Shown: in pieces, positions 24,786 through 36,437 of the stretch
How positions within the stretch are numbered: position 1 is the stretch's first letter
Layout of the letters: each line of letters starts with the position of its first letter
NCBI GenBank assembly: GCA_905221605.1
Contig: CAJNDS010002793.1
Coordinates: forward strand, 1-64,000
DNA: 64,000 bases
Direction: 5' to 3'
DNA from: Symbiodinium natans
Taxonomy: Eukaryota > Sar > Dinophyceae > Suessiales > Symbiodiniaceae
The notes under the pieces: generated by a model
Seen by the model: only the letters and a program-made list of their open reading frames with translations
Database searches by the model: none
Told to the model about the DNA's origin: nothing
Made by a program: the position numbers and the translations under genes

Positions 24786-25123
24786 GGCCCAAATACAGGA
24801 GATCGCGCTACGACTCTTGATGGCTCCTCTTCATGGCTATATCCATCTCCATCCGCTGTCAATGTGGCTGGTGGCTCTGCTGTGAGAATGAAAGAAACTC
24901 ATGTCACTTGCTGGTCATGGCCTCAATCTTCCATATGACTGGTGCCACGCAAAGAAAATGTCTCAGAATCTGCTTTCATTGTGGTACGTTGCGGTGGGAA
25001 TAGATGGCTCAAGCCCAAGCCTCGGCCCTAGAACATTGCAGAACCGACCACACGCAAGCTAGGCACAGATGCGAACGACAGTGCAGGACATCACAAGACA
25101 GGAGATTGCCGGCTTTTTCAGCG

Positions 25124-25690
25124 CTACGCAGAGTTTACCGAAGGCATCGGTATGTCGATGGGCCAGTCGACGTCCAGAACGACTGGCCTCTTTGCGAGCC
25201 TCGGAGGCGGGGAGTGCGAGTGCGGCGTGTGTGTGCGGTGTGTGGGTGCGGTGCTCACCCGATAAGGCAGCCGCGCTTTGATGGCCGAAGGGTTCTCTTT
25301 GCTGGACAGGTCATAACCATTGATGGCTATGACGACCTCAGGTGTTGTAACATCACAGATCATGCCAAGCTATATTGAGGGATCGTGATGTACCGCGCAA
25401 AGACCTGCCAACTACCAAGCCAAGTATTTTAGCCATGCAGCCCCACCGACCGGAACACGAGGAGTTTTCCTGTATGAAAGCGTCCCTTCCCGGACCTCAG
25501 CGAACGGCTCACATGCAAATCGCAAACTGGACTAGTCCGAGATCAGTCCCAGATCCCCATCTTCAGCGAGTCCTTCCCTCCTTTTGCGATTCTCACGTCG
25601 ATGTCCCCAGCGCACCTCTAGAATCCAAGGAGGAACGTCGCGGGACAGGCGTATCCCCAGCAGACCTTCGTCTCGGAAGGTATATCGCAC
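25124..25690 (-). CDS. PDZ-domain protein (partial)
   Basis: Three exons carry pieces of a PDZ-like fold in the right order: 25616-25690 (EGLLGIRLSRDVPPWILE, the ligand-groove region), 25259-25336 (VVIAINGYDLSS and PSAIKARL, matching the GDxIxxING and helix-2 region) and 25124-25189 (RPVVLDVDW, the last strand, then a stop). The last two join in phase 0 through a 69-bp GT-AG intron. A small linking exon near 25460-25520 (VREGTLSYR) is probable but unplaced. Upstream sequence to about 25.9 kb may hold more exons. Partner and role are unknown. Confidence 0.6.
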
Positions 25691-26340
25691 CTGGGCTTGG
25701 CAAGCTCGGGCTTCATAGAACTTTGGAACATCCATCTCCGAACCCGCCAAGGCACGATGCCCTTTTTGGGCGGCTTGCTGAGGTTCTCCTCTTGGGACAG
25801 GACGCTCGACCGGGGCATGTGGTAGTGCTGCTTCGGATGACACGTACGGTGACGGCAGTATTCTACGACCTCATTGCATGAGAAGCGCGCTCGGCCTGGG
25901 GACCGCCAGATGAGAGCTGCAAGACAAGACCCAGACTGACCAAAAAACTCAATCCTGCCCTTCCTACCGCACTTTAGCAGAGCATCTTCCGGTCCTGCGC
26001 CTGCTGCCGAGCAGCCATTGCCTCCAAGCTGCAAGTTGCAGTTGGAGAGGCCGTATGGCTTCTGTTTCATGTGGCTTCTTGTGGCAGTTCTACGGGCCAG
26101 TCATGACATTAAGTTCGTGTGGCTAACGTACAATTTATGATTGTTAAAGGCTCTGTTGTACGCTCAGTGGTTCGCGAACATGATATCGGCGTGTGCACAA
26201 TACAACAAAGAAAAGGCACACGCACACTTGTATTCACCTCGGCGTCCGGCCGAGAGAGGCGTCTAGAATCTAGAACAAGCAGACCAAGACCTGCTCTCCT
26301 GCCTCCTGACGTACCCCCTTCCCGGGGGCAAAACCGATGC
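25691..26340. other. Possible upstream exons of the PDZ gene, nothing firm
   Basis: A minus-strand frame reads EMDVPKFYEARACQAQ just upstream of 25690, which may be an exon in a different frame or leader. Nothing else is supportable. Confidence 0.3.
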
Positions 26341-26443
26341 CGCGGCGAGTGTGCGTGCGTGCGTGTGCGTGCGTGCGTGCGTGTGCATGTGCGTGCGTGC
26401 GTGCGTGTGCGTGCGTGCGTGGGTGTGTGTGTGGGTGTGTAAA
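26341..26443. repeat. GT/GC microsatellite
   Basis: A (GTGCGTGC)n-type tract that ends in (GT)n. Confidence 0.95.
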
Positions 26444-26986
26444 CATTCTCGCGTGCCAAGATAATAGTCTTTTGACGCACGCTGTGTATGGCTATCGTGC
26501 TCCCCACACCAATAGCATTTCGTCGTTAATGAGTGCATGAACAGCCCCATGATCATAATCGTAACTCACGGGCCGACATGGAAGTAATGACAGTCTTGTA
26601 TTGCAATGGGAAAACTGGCCATTATGCATCGTTCTTTTCATGAGGCCCTTTTGGCCCCAATCTAATGACGTCGCGACGTTCCTTAAATTTACACATTGAG
26701 GAGGGTCTTGTACGGGCTTGGAGTAATAATCGGGGCAAAGAACCCATGCGCGCCCGATATTGACACGATGGACAACACTTACTATTCTTATATATTTGGT
26801 CCAACGAACGCACTCACAACACGGTGCATTTGCTGTTATGTTAGTCGTGCCGTCAGTCACGCCCTTCGTGAGCTAAAGAACTCCTCCACGGAAGCTCCGG
26901 CCCCATGAAACAATGGCACCTCGGGCGCATCGTCCTCCTCGTCATCCTCGTCCTCGTCTGCATGGTTTCATATGGTTTCCCAGCAC
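26444..26986. other. No supportable gene
   Basis: AT-richer spacer with no coding pattern on either strand. Confidence 0.4.
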
Positions 26987-27295
26987 TCAAAGTGGCAGAA
27001 AGCTACACTCAAATTCACTCAACCAAGCCCGCCATGGCCGCCCGCAGTCCTTCTCGCTGGAGGGCGAAGCCGGACCGACCAGCATGGGCTCCCTCCGGTG
27101 TGTGGCAGTCAACAGGCTCTCAGGTGCTTTGCATGTGCCAGGCCCGATTTGCCTCCGTGCCCTCCTGGGCACCAGACATGGGACAATTTTTTCCGGGACA
27201 TCACGGATACATACTGATAAGGAACTTTGGCAGAAGGACTCCACAACATCGTAGCATGCCAGCCTCAGCGATTCCTCCATCTTGGCCTGAAGCAC
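26987..27295 (-). CDS. Hypothetical exon
   Basis: After a GCTTCAG acceptor near 27295 the minus strand has an open, protein-like frame (AKMEESLRLACYDVVESF) running to a stop at 26987. No family and no clear partner exon. Confidence 0.3.
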   Translation of the reverse strand: MLQAKMEESLRLACYDVVESFCQSSLSVCIRDVPEKIVPCLVPRRARRQIGPGTCKAPESLLTATHRREPMLVGPASPSSEKDCGRPWRAWLSEFECSFLPL

Positions 27296-27384
27296 AATGA
27301 TTGGCACATGCCACCAAGTCACGCACCGTTCAGGCCCTCACCGACCCAGCATCAAGAAGCCATCAGAGTAAAAACCATCCAAGA

Positions 27385-27420
27385 GATTCGATCGAAAGCC
27401 GAAGAGATTCGATCGAAAGC
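27385..27420. repeat. Short tandem repeat
   Basis: Two copies of an approximately 18-bp unit containing GAGATTCGATCGAAAGCC. Confidence 0.8.
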
Positions 27421-27551
27421 CCTCCGAACAAGACGACCCTCAGCAGCCTGACCATCTCTAGACTAGACATTCGTAGGCTTGTTGCCCGGAACAAACTCCC
27501 ACTCTAGACCGTCGATGGCCCTCAACATCCCTGAACATCCCTACATTGTAC

Positions 27552-28044
27552 CATCCGGGCGACCTTCTTCTGCGGCTGCTCCGGAGGCTCCGCATTGACG
27601 TTGCCCATCCACACTTCACTCTCCTGCTGCGCACTCTCGCTGCCACGGTCATTCTTTGATTCTGGACATGGAACTCTGCCGGCAACATGAAGATACTCGT
27701 GGAGCCCCAGGCAGTATGACATGCCAGCACAGTCCCGCATGCAAAGCAGTAAGCTGCTTACTGAATTGTATGGTGCGCGTGGCCTTGAGGGCCACCAGGC
27801 CAGTCTGAAAGGCAGACGCATCTCCAGCGGCCAGGGCAGCCAAAGCAGCCTGCCCAGCCGCATGGTCCTTGAGTGGGGAGCAGCTGCCGTTATCGCGGAC
27901 CCTAAAGCTACCCCCAAGCTCTGCCCCTAGGATCAGTAGATGCAGGCCAGCCTTGGCTAGTTTCTCGGGGCGAGTGGCGGACTCCTCGAAGTCACAAGCA
28001 ACATCGCGACCCCTCAACGTCGCACGACAGAGCAACGATAGCAC
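27552..28044 (-). CDS. Hypothetical two-exon fragment
   Basis: An open frame at about 27740-28044 (GRDVACDFEESATRPEKLAK) and a second stretch at about 27552-27645 (EPPEQPQKKVARM, ending at a GT donor) both read like protein on the minus strand. I could not prove the join. No domain is recognised; a faint resemblance to dinoflagellate reverse-transcriptase-type polypeptides was considered and dropped. Confidence 0.35.
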
Positions 28045-28495
28045 ATGCTGAATCCCGAAATAGAATCAAGCTCCTTCGCCTCTGCACGTCGCACCGCAGG
28101 CGCGGCAAACGGGCAAGCGCCTGTGCCTGGACCCGAGGCTCAGGGCACCCAAGTTGCCATGGCTACGGCTGCTTACCCAACTACATCTTTCCTGGAAGCA
28201 TCTCTGGGCCGGTGCAGTGGTTTCAGTCGGCATTCTCTACGGCCTCCTCGGCACAAAGGCCGAGGTGGCACATCCCGCCTCGCCTGCAGGGAGCAGCCTC
28301 AGGTCCTCCTTCTTCATGCAGTCCATCGGGCTGAGCCTCCGTGGAGATGGGTTTAGCATGTTTGGGTTCTTCGGCTCAAAAAGAGATTTGAGGGATTCGT
28401 CTGCCAGGGAGCGAGAGGGCGTGCAGCCACTTCCTCTGCTTCGAGGCGCTGCCCACCCGGCCCAGGCCTCGTTTGCAACGACGGATGCCTCTGTG

Positions 28496-28518
28496 TGTAT
28501 CTATCTATATCTATATCT

Positions 28519-28549
<31 letters not shown>

Positions 28550-28552
28550 TAT
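28496..28552. repeat. TCTATA/TA microsatellite
   Basis: (TATATC)n passing into (TA)n. Confidence 0.95.
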
Positions 28553-30384
28553 GTAAACATACGATTACACTCTTTACGTTCAATTTCAATATGTATATAT
28601 ATATACACATATATAGAAAAATGTATACACGGTACGCCCCCTCTACCTAAGGTCTCCTGTCTGTTTTGCCTCAGACAGGAGCCTCAGCATTTACCATCTG
28701 CTTGCACTGCTTCGAGGCCTAGGGGAGTTTCGAGATGCCACGATGCTGGCAGTCCCTGATTCTCTGGATAAGGGGGTAGTATGAGGCTTGACCTACAGTC
28801 AACAGCCCTGTCGTCTCTTTCATCACTTTGTTGAAAATTCCTCCCCCCATCTTGAACAGCCCCATGCCTCTCTAGATTCCTATCCGAGCATCTGCATCCA
28901 ACGTGAGAGAGGGCGAACTGCCCCTCATAGCAAAAGGCTTGGGGTACCGATTTGAACATCGTTTGGGACCTTCATGTTATGTTTGCATCTCTAGTTTGTT
29001 TGAACAAAATGGGCCTCAAAGGGCATCTTGTTCTAAAGCAAGAAGCCCGTCATGAAGAACTTCCATATGAATGGGAAGGAAGCTGGGTAAATAATGGCAA
29101 ACATGATGGGAATCGCCATGCCAAGCTATAAGATTTCTAGGAGGATGCCCCTCATGAATCAAGCGCTAGGTCGGACAATCTAGGTGCAAAAGTAAGAGAG
29201 GGCACAAGACGACGGGATATCATTCAACATAAAGGTTTCATTTCAAAGATGGCCAATGAGATGTGAGTGGATGAGACTCACAATAGGAATCGCATTAAAT
29301 TGAAAACCAAGTCTCAGGTAGGTGCCGGGGGCGAAGCTAATATATGCGTATGTATACTGTTCATATTTATGTGTATATGATATATCATATAATACAATAC
29401 AATACAATATAACATAACATAATCTTGTTGTTTACCTATCTTCTTAAGTCTTAAGGTCCAAAAGCAGTCTCCGGTCTCCACGGAATCCCTGCCTATGCAG
29501 CGGCAGGCGTGCTCTCGCCGCAGCGCCTCCCATCCGCAAAAGCCCCGTGTCGATTCCAGGCTTGGAAAACAATTGGGTAGTCATTTCAGGCCGTACGGCG
29601 TGACCGTAACATGTCCCCTTAGAAAACATCGGAGCATTCCCTCAACCTTGCCTTGAAAGGTGTCCGCTGGTAGAAGATGTCGGCAGTGCCGCAGATGTGA
29701 TAGCCTCACAGGTCTGGAGCTTTGGGACTTTATGACTTTATCTCGCGAAATTCGATTCACCTGCTGCTCGGAGGTCCTTTCCTGCATTCAGGGCCTCTCC
29801 TTGGCCCCTCGGGCTCAATGGCCTGACAACCTAAGAGCCGACAGGGCCGTCTCCCAGGGTTCCCCACGTGGCTCGAGCGCCGCGCAGAGCTCTGCGAAGG
29901 GCGGTGCCGCGGCCTCCTGATTCGGGGTTGCGGAGTTTAGGGTTGCATAGCTGGCGGCGCTTCAATTTATTGGATCATCCTGCCACTCATCTTTGGAAAA
30001 CGCACGAGCGAATCCTGGTATCAAGACTTGGCGAAAGACAATCGACGGCAACCAACGTCATCTTGGGCATTGCCACAAATTCATCTGGACTGCTCATCAC
30101 GCTAAATTGTGTTAGCATGATTTGCCGCCGTGCGCATGACAACCACACATGTCAAACATTGAGGCCTGCCCCATCTCTTCCCGACCACCCGCCCGCGCCT
30201 GCCAGCGCGAGCCCTCCACCTCCGGAGGCTGCGCTGAGGCCTCAACGGGCTTAGGTTTGTGCGTTAACGGTATAAACATGCAAAGACTATATCATACAAC
30301 TTATACAATGAGACATTTTCAAGTCTACAATTCCAATATTATAGAAATACGTAATTGCAGAATTTACTATGTGCTTGTATTTTG

Positions 30385-30436
30385 AACACATACATACATG
30401 CATACATACATACATACACACATGCATACATACATA
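30385..30436. repeat. CATA microsatellite
   Basis: Imperfect (CATA)n tract. Confidence 0.9.
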
Positions 30437-31505
30437 TTGACATTGCGTGTGCATGTATGCATGTTCTGGTAGTCATATTCGCCGTTTTCATGTGTTGGTT
30501 GACTTGTACCATGCTCCCCTTTTTCAGGGCCCTACATGGACATGGCCTCCAGGCGCTGGTCGAGGCCCAGGGGCCAGCCGCTCGTCAGCAGCACATCGAT
30601 GCCCCCTCAGAGCACTTGGGACACATGGGTGGGACATCTTGGGGGGTTTTGGGTTTTGGGTTTAGGGGCACGTAGAACTGCCCTTCAAATGTCCCTAAAC
30701 TTTCTTGTAAGCGTGCCCAAGCCCACCGGCCACCATCCCGAGTGATTGAAGCCCTCGAGTGCATACGGTATGCGCACCAAGCTGCTTTTCCACTTGTCCT
30801 CTGCAACAACCCGCCTGGCAAAAGCAGGCAGTCTTGGACCACCGCTCGCACAAGAACTGTGTTTGCCATGATCGTGATATCGCAACCCTGCTGCCGATGC
30901 TGGCCACATAATTTCAGTGACCCTGTCATAAACACTTCTGACCGGTTTGCGATTGTGAGGATATCTTGTGCAACCGCTGCTTAATTCATTGCTGCGGGAA
31001 GACTCTAAACCCCGTGCATGTTAACTTCCTGTCTGCTGGCCTTAGGCCGGTAACTGCGTTCGCTGTGAACGCACTGCCCACGAAGTCTGCACCAGGCGTC
31101 TCATACCTAGTGCGCCACTCATATGCTGAAGCAAAGGAGCCCTCTTCGAACAGCTGAACATTACCACACACAGCATTGCTCTTTGGAACCCTCAGCCAAG
31201 GCCCGGCTTCTGAGGGTTATAGTCTCCAGATAGAAATGCCACTCGCAGGCCACAGATCCTCAAATTGTCGAACGCTTTCCGGTTGGCCAGGTAACCACCA
31301 TGTAGAACGAACAACCTTCAGCCTGCTTGACTTCTCTTCTCAACGGGGACGTGGGGGTTTCCATGAGCTGCTGCCCAGGACACGTCTTGACCCCGTAGCC
31401 GCCGAGGAAGTGCAGATTCTGACAGAGCGTCCCTCGGCTGGTCTAGGGCCATGTCTGTAGGGCTCAGAAGAGGCGAGGGCCCAGGGCCGAGCCTCGGGAT
31501 GCTTC

Positions 31506-32114
31506 TCATCCAAACTGACAACCTGAGAAGCTGCCAAACCCTTCAACTTTCTCGGCCCAGAGGCGCCCCTGGGGCGCAGCCTGAAGAAGCACTGGGCAGG
31601 CATCGATGAAAAAGGTCCTGGAAACAAGGATGTGGCTACCGATACGACTGAGCTGAAAATAGTTGTTTGAGAAGTTACTGTTATCGAACTCACAGCTCAA
31701 TGAACTCAATGGCAGCCATAAACAACAGCCAAGCCACTCCATCGGCACCTGCTTCTCACCCTTCAGATATGGTATAAGGCCTGCAGAGACCATCACTGGT
31801 GGACGGCTCTCAGGTTGGCTTGAATGACTCGGCAGAAGCCAGTCGTCGAACAAGGTCGCATGAACTGAAAGTGTTTCGGGAGGCGATGCTGCTTCGTCGA
31901 GAGAACATGACAAGAGCCATCGTCGAGCTGTCGCCCACGTGACCGGCCTTCGAAGCCTGTCTCTGGAAGCGTGCGGCCTACGCACAGCAGCGCCTCCGAG
32001 GCAGCAGCGTTGCATCCACCGTGACATGCTCTCAAAACAGAGCCAGGCTAGGTTGGACAGTGCTTGCAGAACACAAAAGGACACCCAGCAAATCCGAAAC
32101 AATGCACCAATCAT
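31506..32114 (-). other. Long open frame, status unclear
   Basis: A 202-codon minus-strand frame beginning MIGALFRICWVSFCVL, with a hydrophobic start and a second hydrophobic stretch. The length is notable for this region, but composition is mixed and I recognise no family or splice partner. It may be chance. Confidence 0.2.
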
Positions 32115-32139
32115 GAATCATCACCAATCGGTAGCAGGC

Positions 32140-33929
32140 CCAATGCGGGCGCCTCGGCCCCGCCGACCTTGGCCGCTTGCGCCTTGGGATATAAGGGCGA
32201 AAGAGCCGCCTGCAAAAGGCCTAAAATGGACCCAACCTTTTCTTGCAGAATTTTACGGCTTGGCCTGACGACCTGCACTAAAAATGGACGTCTATACACC
32301 TGCAAGCTCTGCTTTTCAATGTGCCTGCACAGTGGACAAGAGCTTGTCCTTAGTCGACAAGGGTTCACTGCAGAGACCAGGCGGGGGGTGAGGTGAGGGG
32401 GTAGTTTGTGCCCTCTTATGACAACCACAAACCCTATAGTCAGTGAAGGAGGAGACGACAGAAGGCCAGCGTCAATCAGACCATATGTGACATTTGCATG
32501 ATTTTGCGTGGCGAGGGTACTCCATGTTTGCCATACTGCAGCCTGTGGATGTGTGTGGGTTCTTGAGCCGATCAGCCCCGCAAGCAAAAGAAGGCAAAAC
32601 CCAAAACTTCCATCATCCCAAAGCCTGAGAATGCTACGTATGCCTTTCGTTCGGTTTCTACTAGGGGTTCAGGCTTAAGACCTCAACCCGGAAATCGATG
32701 CGCCAGAGTCTCAAAGTTGCCGCGCGCGTCCCCACTGACAAAGATTTTGTGAGGCCGCGCCTCCTGTACGGAAGGTTTCAGGTTTGGGGCTTGGGGTTAT
32801 ATAGCCTAAGGCCTAAGGCCTGTGGATCTTGTAGCAAGTACGGGTCATCGCCCGGATTGCCTCGAGGCTTGCAGACCTCGCGCAACTTAGAGCCACCTAC
32901 AGCCCAACAACCCAACATTCAAGGAGACCGGTTGTTCCTAGAACCCCGAGCCACTCCCCCGAAACCTTCTGATGCCCAAACCCATCTACACACCCCAAGC
33001 ATCTTGCAAGCATCTTGCAAGCCCACATACGTTAACGGGGTCTCAACATGTCTCACAAACGAACCCCCTCGCCTGGGCCAGCTTCTCGGCAACCTTGCGC
33101 TTCAGAGCCTCGGCTCTGAAGATCGGGATTCGGGCTGACGGTTTTACGGTTTTACGGTTTTAGATGTACTGCCTTTAACATGTGTAAAAGTCCAACAGAT
33201 GCCCCCAAGGCAAGCCTTATATTAAAGGAGCCGAGGCAACTAAGGCAAGGTTGCGCCACCATCAACTTGCTTGTTTCCGGCAGTTGCTGTGTCTTCATTG
33301 CACATGGGAGTGCAGCCGCTCTAGGGTTCTATGGCGAGGCCCGTAAACCCACGGCAGAGGCAAGACACCGAAGAAGCTACGATGATTGTAGCTCACCGCG
33401 CTCAAGACCCTCCCTCTGCTGGCCAGGTACTGCTTCCCGCTCCGCCTTGGCAGGTCACGGTCAGCTCTTGGGGTTTCTCTCGCTATTCGGCCCATTAAGC
33501 ATCACGCAGTGTGGGGCTGGGTCTGCGGCCACTTCTCGTTTCTTCTTGTCCTCTGCCTGCACGGGGGCCCCAAATACTGAAATATTGGAAGCAAGGCAGC
33601 CCTGAACTGGACTCTAACTACATCCGCAAGCAACAAAGCAGCCACACAGCTGGCCTGCTTCTTGATTCTGTCCAGCTCATGGAAGCCTGGTACATGTCAG
33701 AGCCGTGCAAAAGCGGGCAGGCTGGGAATGAACTGCGCGGCATTACGCTGCGGCCATGCCACGGTCCATCATGTAGGCCTCAGCCGAAGCGAAACAGGCG
33801 CAGCCATCGGAGCACCAGAAACATCCAGAAACACAACCCTTCGTCTGCACCTGAAAGCGATCCTGCATCTGAGTGGCATTGTGCTCACGCTCGGCGGCCC
33901 TCTTCCTGGCGCGCTCTCGCGCTTCCTTC
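32140..33929 (-). CDS. Coiled-coil micro-exon gene (partial)
   Basis: Charged exons on the minus strand: 33851-33929 (EARERARKRAAEREHNA), a very short one near 33684 (LDRIKKQ), about 33518-33560 (EDKKKREVAA), 33073-33108 (ALKRKVAEKLAQ) and 32140-32182 (AQAAKVGGAEAPALG). Each follows an AG acceptor and several end at GT or GC donors. The composition predicts a long charged helix or coiled coil. Not all phases could be chained and no family is recognised. It resembles the coiled-coil genes at 7.8-9.9 and 12.6-15.5 kb in style only. Confidence 0.45.
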
Positions 33930-36230
33930 CTCGGAACCAGGCGCAGATGGTCAAGGCAGCCAATGAGGGAAAGGTACAGACTGCGGTACAGAATGCATCT
34001 GTCAACGTGCTGGTTCTAGATAAAGGGCATGTCGTCCGTCATTCTGGATCACCGCACACGCCTAGCAACGGAGTCTCAGCGCAGTAGAAAGGAAAAGCTG
34101 TGAACAGCTGTCAACAACCCCCCTAAAATGCCGCAAGCAGCCATTTGTCAAAAACGGGCCTGGCTCAAAGGTGCAGCCGCGAGCCACGACCACCAGAGGC
34201 CCAACAAGTGTCAACTGGGCAACCCACGAAGAATCAGAAGTTGCACTCGAGTGCTGCTGAGCACTATAAGCTCTCTAAGCCGCTAGAACGAGGGTCTCTT
34301 GGGGTGCATCCCGGTTGGCCCAAGAGCTTGTGGCCTTGAGGTTGGAGGCCCCATAGGGCAGTTTTTAGGGGCATGCTTAAAGGGTGTGAAAGGGTGTGAA
34401 AGGGTGAGGAAGCATCTGCCTCAAAGGCCCAAGAGGACAAAAGAATAGAGAGGGCGGATCTGAAAGGGATCAGGGATGGCGAATCCTCTGGAATGGCCGC
34501 GTCAAGGCAGGGTGCGTCTGAATTCAGGATGAGTCGATCTCGGCAGTGGCGGACGCGGAACGGGCACAGCAATCCTTTTCTATTTTCGCTGGGTCCTCTG
34601 GGCAGATGTTTTGGAACCCAGCACCATCCACCATTCAGGCCTTTGCTCATACTGCTCTGGGCCCTTTCTCTTGTGCCCTTTTGGTGGGTGGTGGAAATCT
34701 GGAAATTCTGTGCATCTGGAGACCCAGCAGCCCTGCAAGGACTTCGTCCAGCGCGGGAAGTACCAGAAACCTCCAGGAGGGTGCCGGCGGTGCAAGGAAC
34801 ATCAACAATCCACCAAAGGTTTCAATGGAGGCAATTGAGACGCTCCACTGAGACCACTGCGGAGGCCAGCACTTGCTTCACCTACACCCTTCCAAACTAC
34901 CAACGCCAAGAGGAGCCCTTACCTCCTCTACGGTATGGCATCGCGCAAAAATGGAATGCTAGTCGTGCTGTCTGCACAGCCTAATGCACTCACCATTCTT
35001 AGAGTGCGGAATCATGCCCAGGCTGATGACACGATTGTCGGAATTTCGGGGAGGAAGCCTTCGTACTTCGTGCTCACACGCACGGTAGTAAAGAAAGTCT
35101 GTTGCTGCCCTTTCTGCGATGCAAAGTAGCTGCCGCCCCCCCCTCAAGTGCCTAGCACGCATGCTAAGACGGCTTTAGCCGGGGTCCGTGCATGCATGGC
35201 GGGAGCATCCAGCCTGCCCTAAAAGGGCCTGAAGAAAAACTGGGTTTATGGGCTTAGGGAGCATGCGATATGCTATGGCATCCGTCTTCTTTCCCATTGA
35301 CATTTCCTGTCATTTCCTCAGGCTGCCGTCATCGTCGCTAAGCGGAAGACAACGATCGCAGCACCTGCCCACAGAGCTCAAAACCTGCCCAACACTACTC
35401 AAAGCTGCTGAAACCTGAGCGAAGCTGCTCAAACCTCAAGCCTTCAGCAAGGACTGAGGGGTCCCTCAGCGAAGCGCTGCCCTATGTCCCAACCTGGGGC
35501 CGAACGCCAAGGTGGCCGGACTCGTCCTCGCCTTCCACCTGGAGTACCGCACCTTAGGAAACCCCAGCCCGAGCTGCGGCCTCAGACATCTTGAGGGCTC
35601 TTAGGGGCTCTTTTGGGGGCTTTCCCTCCAAGGTTCCGGCCATCGTTGTGGTTGCCCTCGTAGTCGCGAGCTGAAAAGACCCGCACGAGGGACTCATTGT
35701 GCATCACGTCGAACCCTTGGAAGCCGGTTCGGAGGCTGTCACAGGCTCACGAGGGCGTTCCGATGTGTTTCACGCAAGGGACTGTGACCGAACTTCAGAG
35801 AGGCCTAAACTAGCCTAGACATGCCCAAGCTAACCGAAGCTCAGCAGAACTCAGAGCCGAGCCCAGGCCCCACTTCTTCGACCTACCAGCTGGCAGTGTG
35901 ACCATACGACTGCTGACTGCTGAGGTCGGAGTTAGCTCCCTCTTCTCATTGATTTGTTCCATTTTGCTTTCTTTCTTTGGGGGGGGGGGGGGGGAGGGAG
36001 GGGTCTGCTTCACCTCAGCTTGTCTCATCTACGATTCCCTAAACTGCCGCTGAGGTAAGCACTGGTGACTTCGCACCACAAGGTCGAGACTGTTGCGGAC
36101 GCAAAAGTCCTGTGCGGCTGTCCACGATACCAGTACCACGCCAGTACCCTAGAAGGCCTAGCACACTGCGAGCGGGCAACGTCAAGGTCTACCAAAGGAG
36201 CTTGCCAACCTTGATGACAGCCCCCCGCAC
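33930..36230. other. No supportable gene
   Basis: Spacer downstream of the phosphatase gene. It holds an imperfect GGGTGTGAAA repeat (about 34378-34408) and a G-run (35981-36003). Frames are short. Last exons of the phosphatase could fall in its upper part, but I found none. Confidence 0.4.
35981..36003. repeat. G-run
   Basis: About 17 consecutive G, then GAGGGAGGGG. Confidence 0.95.
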
Positions 36231-36437
36231 TCAGCCCTGTTCATTTCGATTTACGTGAATTTCCTCGGATGGAAGTGACTGGCTGTCGTAACCCTCCCGT
36301 CCTGCGTGACATTCCAACCTCAGTTTGGGCTTTCCCTTCTGAGAACATCCCACGGAAATCTTGGCATCTTTGTGATGCTCTAGGGCTTGCAACATATACC
36401 CTGCTCGAGGCCCCAACCGAAGCGCACAGCGATTTTG

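Larger units (their letters stand above)
28045..31505. other. AT-rich, repeat-bearing spacer without a supportable gene
   Basis: Contains TCTATA/TA microsatellites (28496-28552 and 28586-28616), an AT-rich CATAA/CAATA stretch (29341-29425) and a CATA repeat (30385-30436). Frames on both strands are short or repeat-derived. Confidence 0.5.

Noticed and set aside
27649-28044. Faint similarity to a dinoflagellate reverse-transcriptase-type polypeptide
   Set aside because: No RT motifs (no xxDD box) in any frame nearby, so kept only as a hypothetical fragment.
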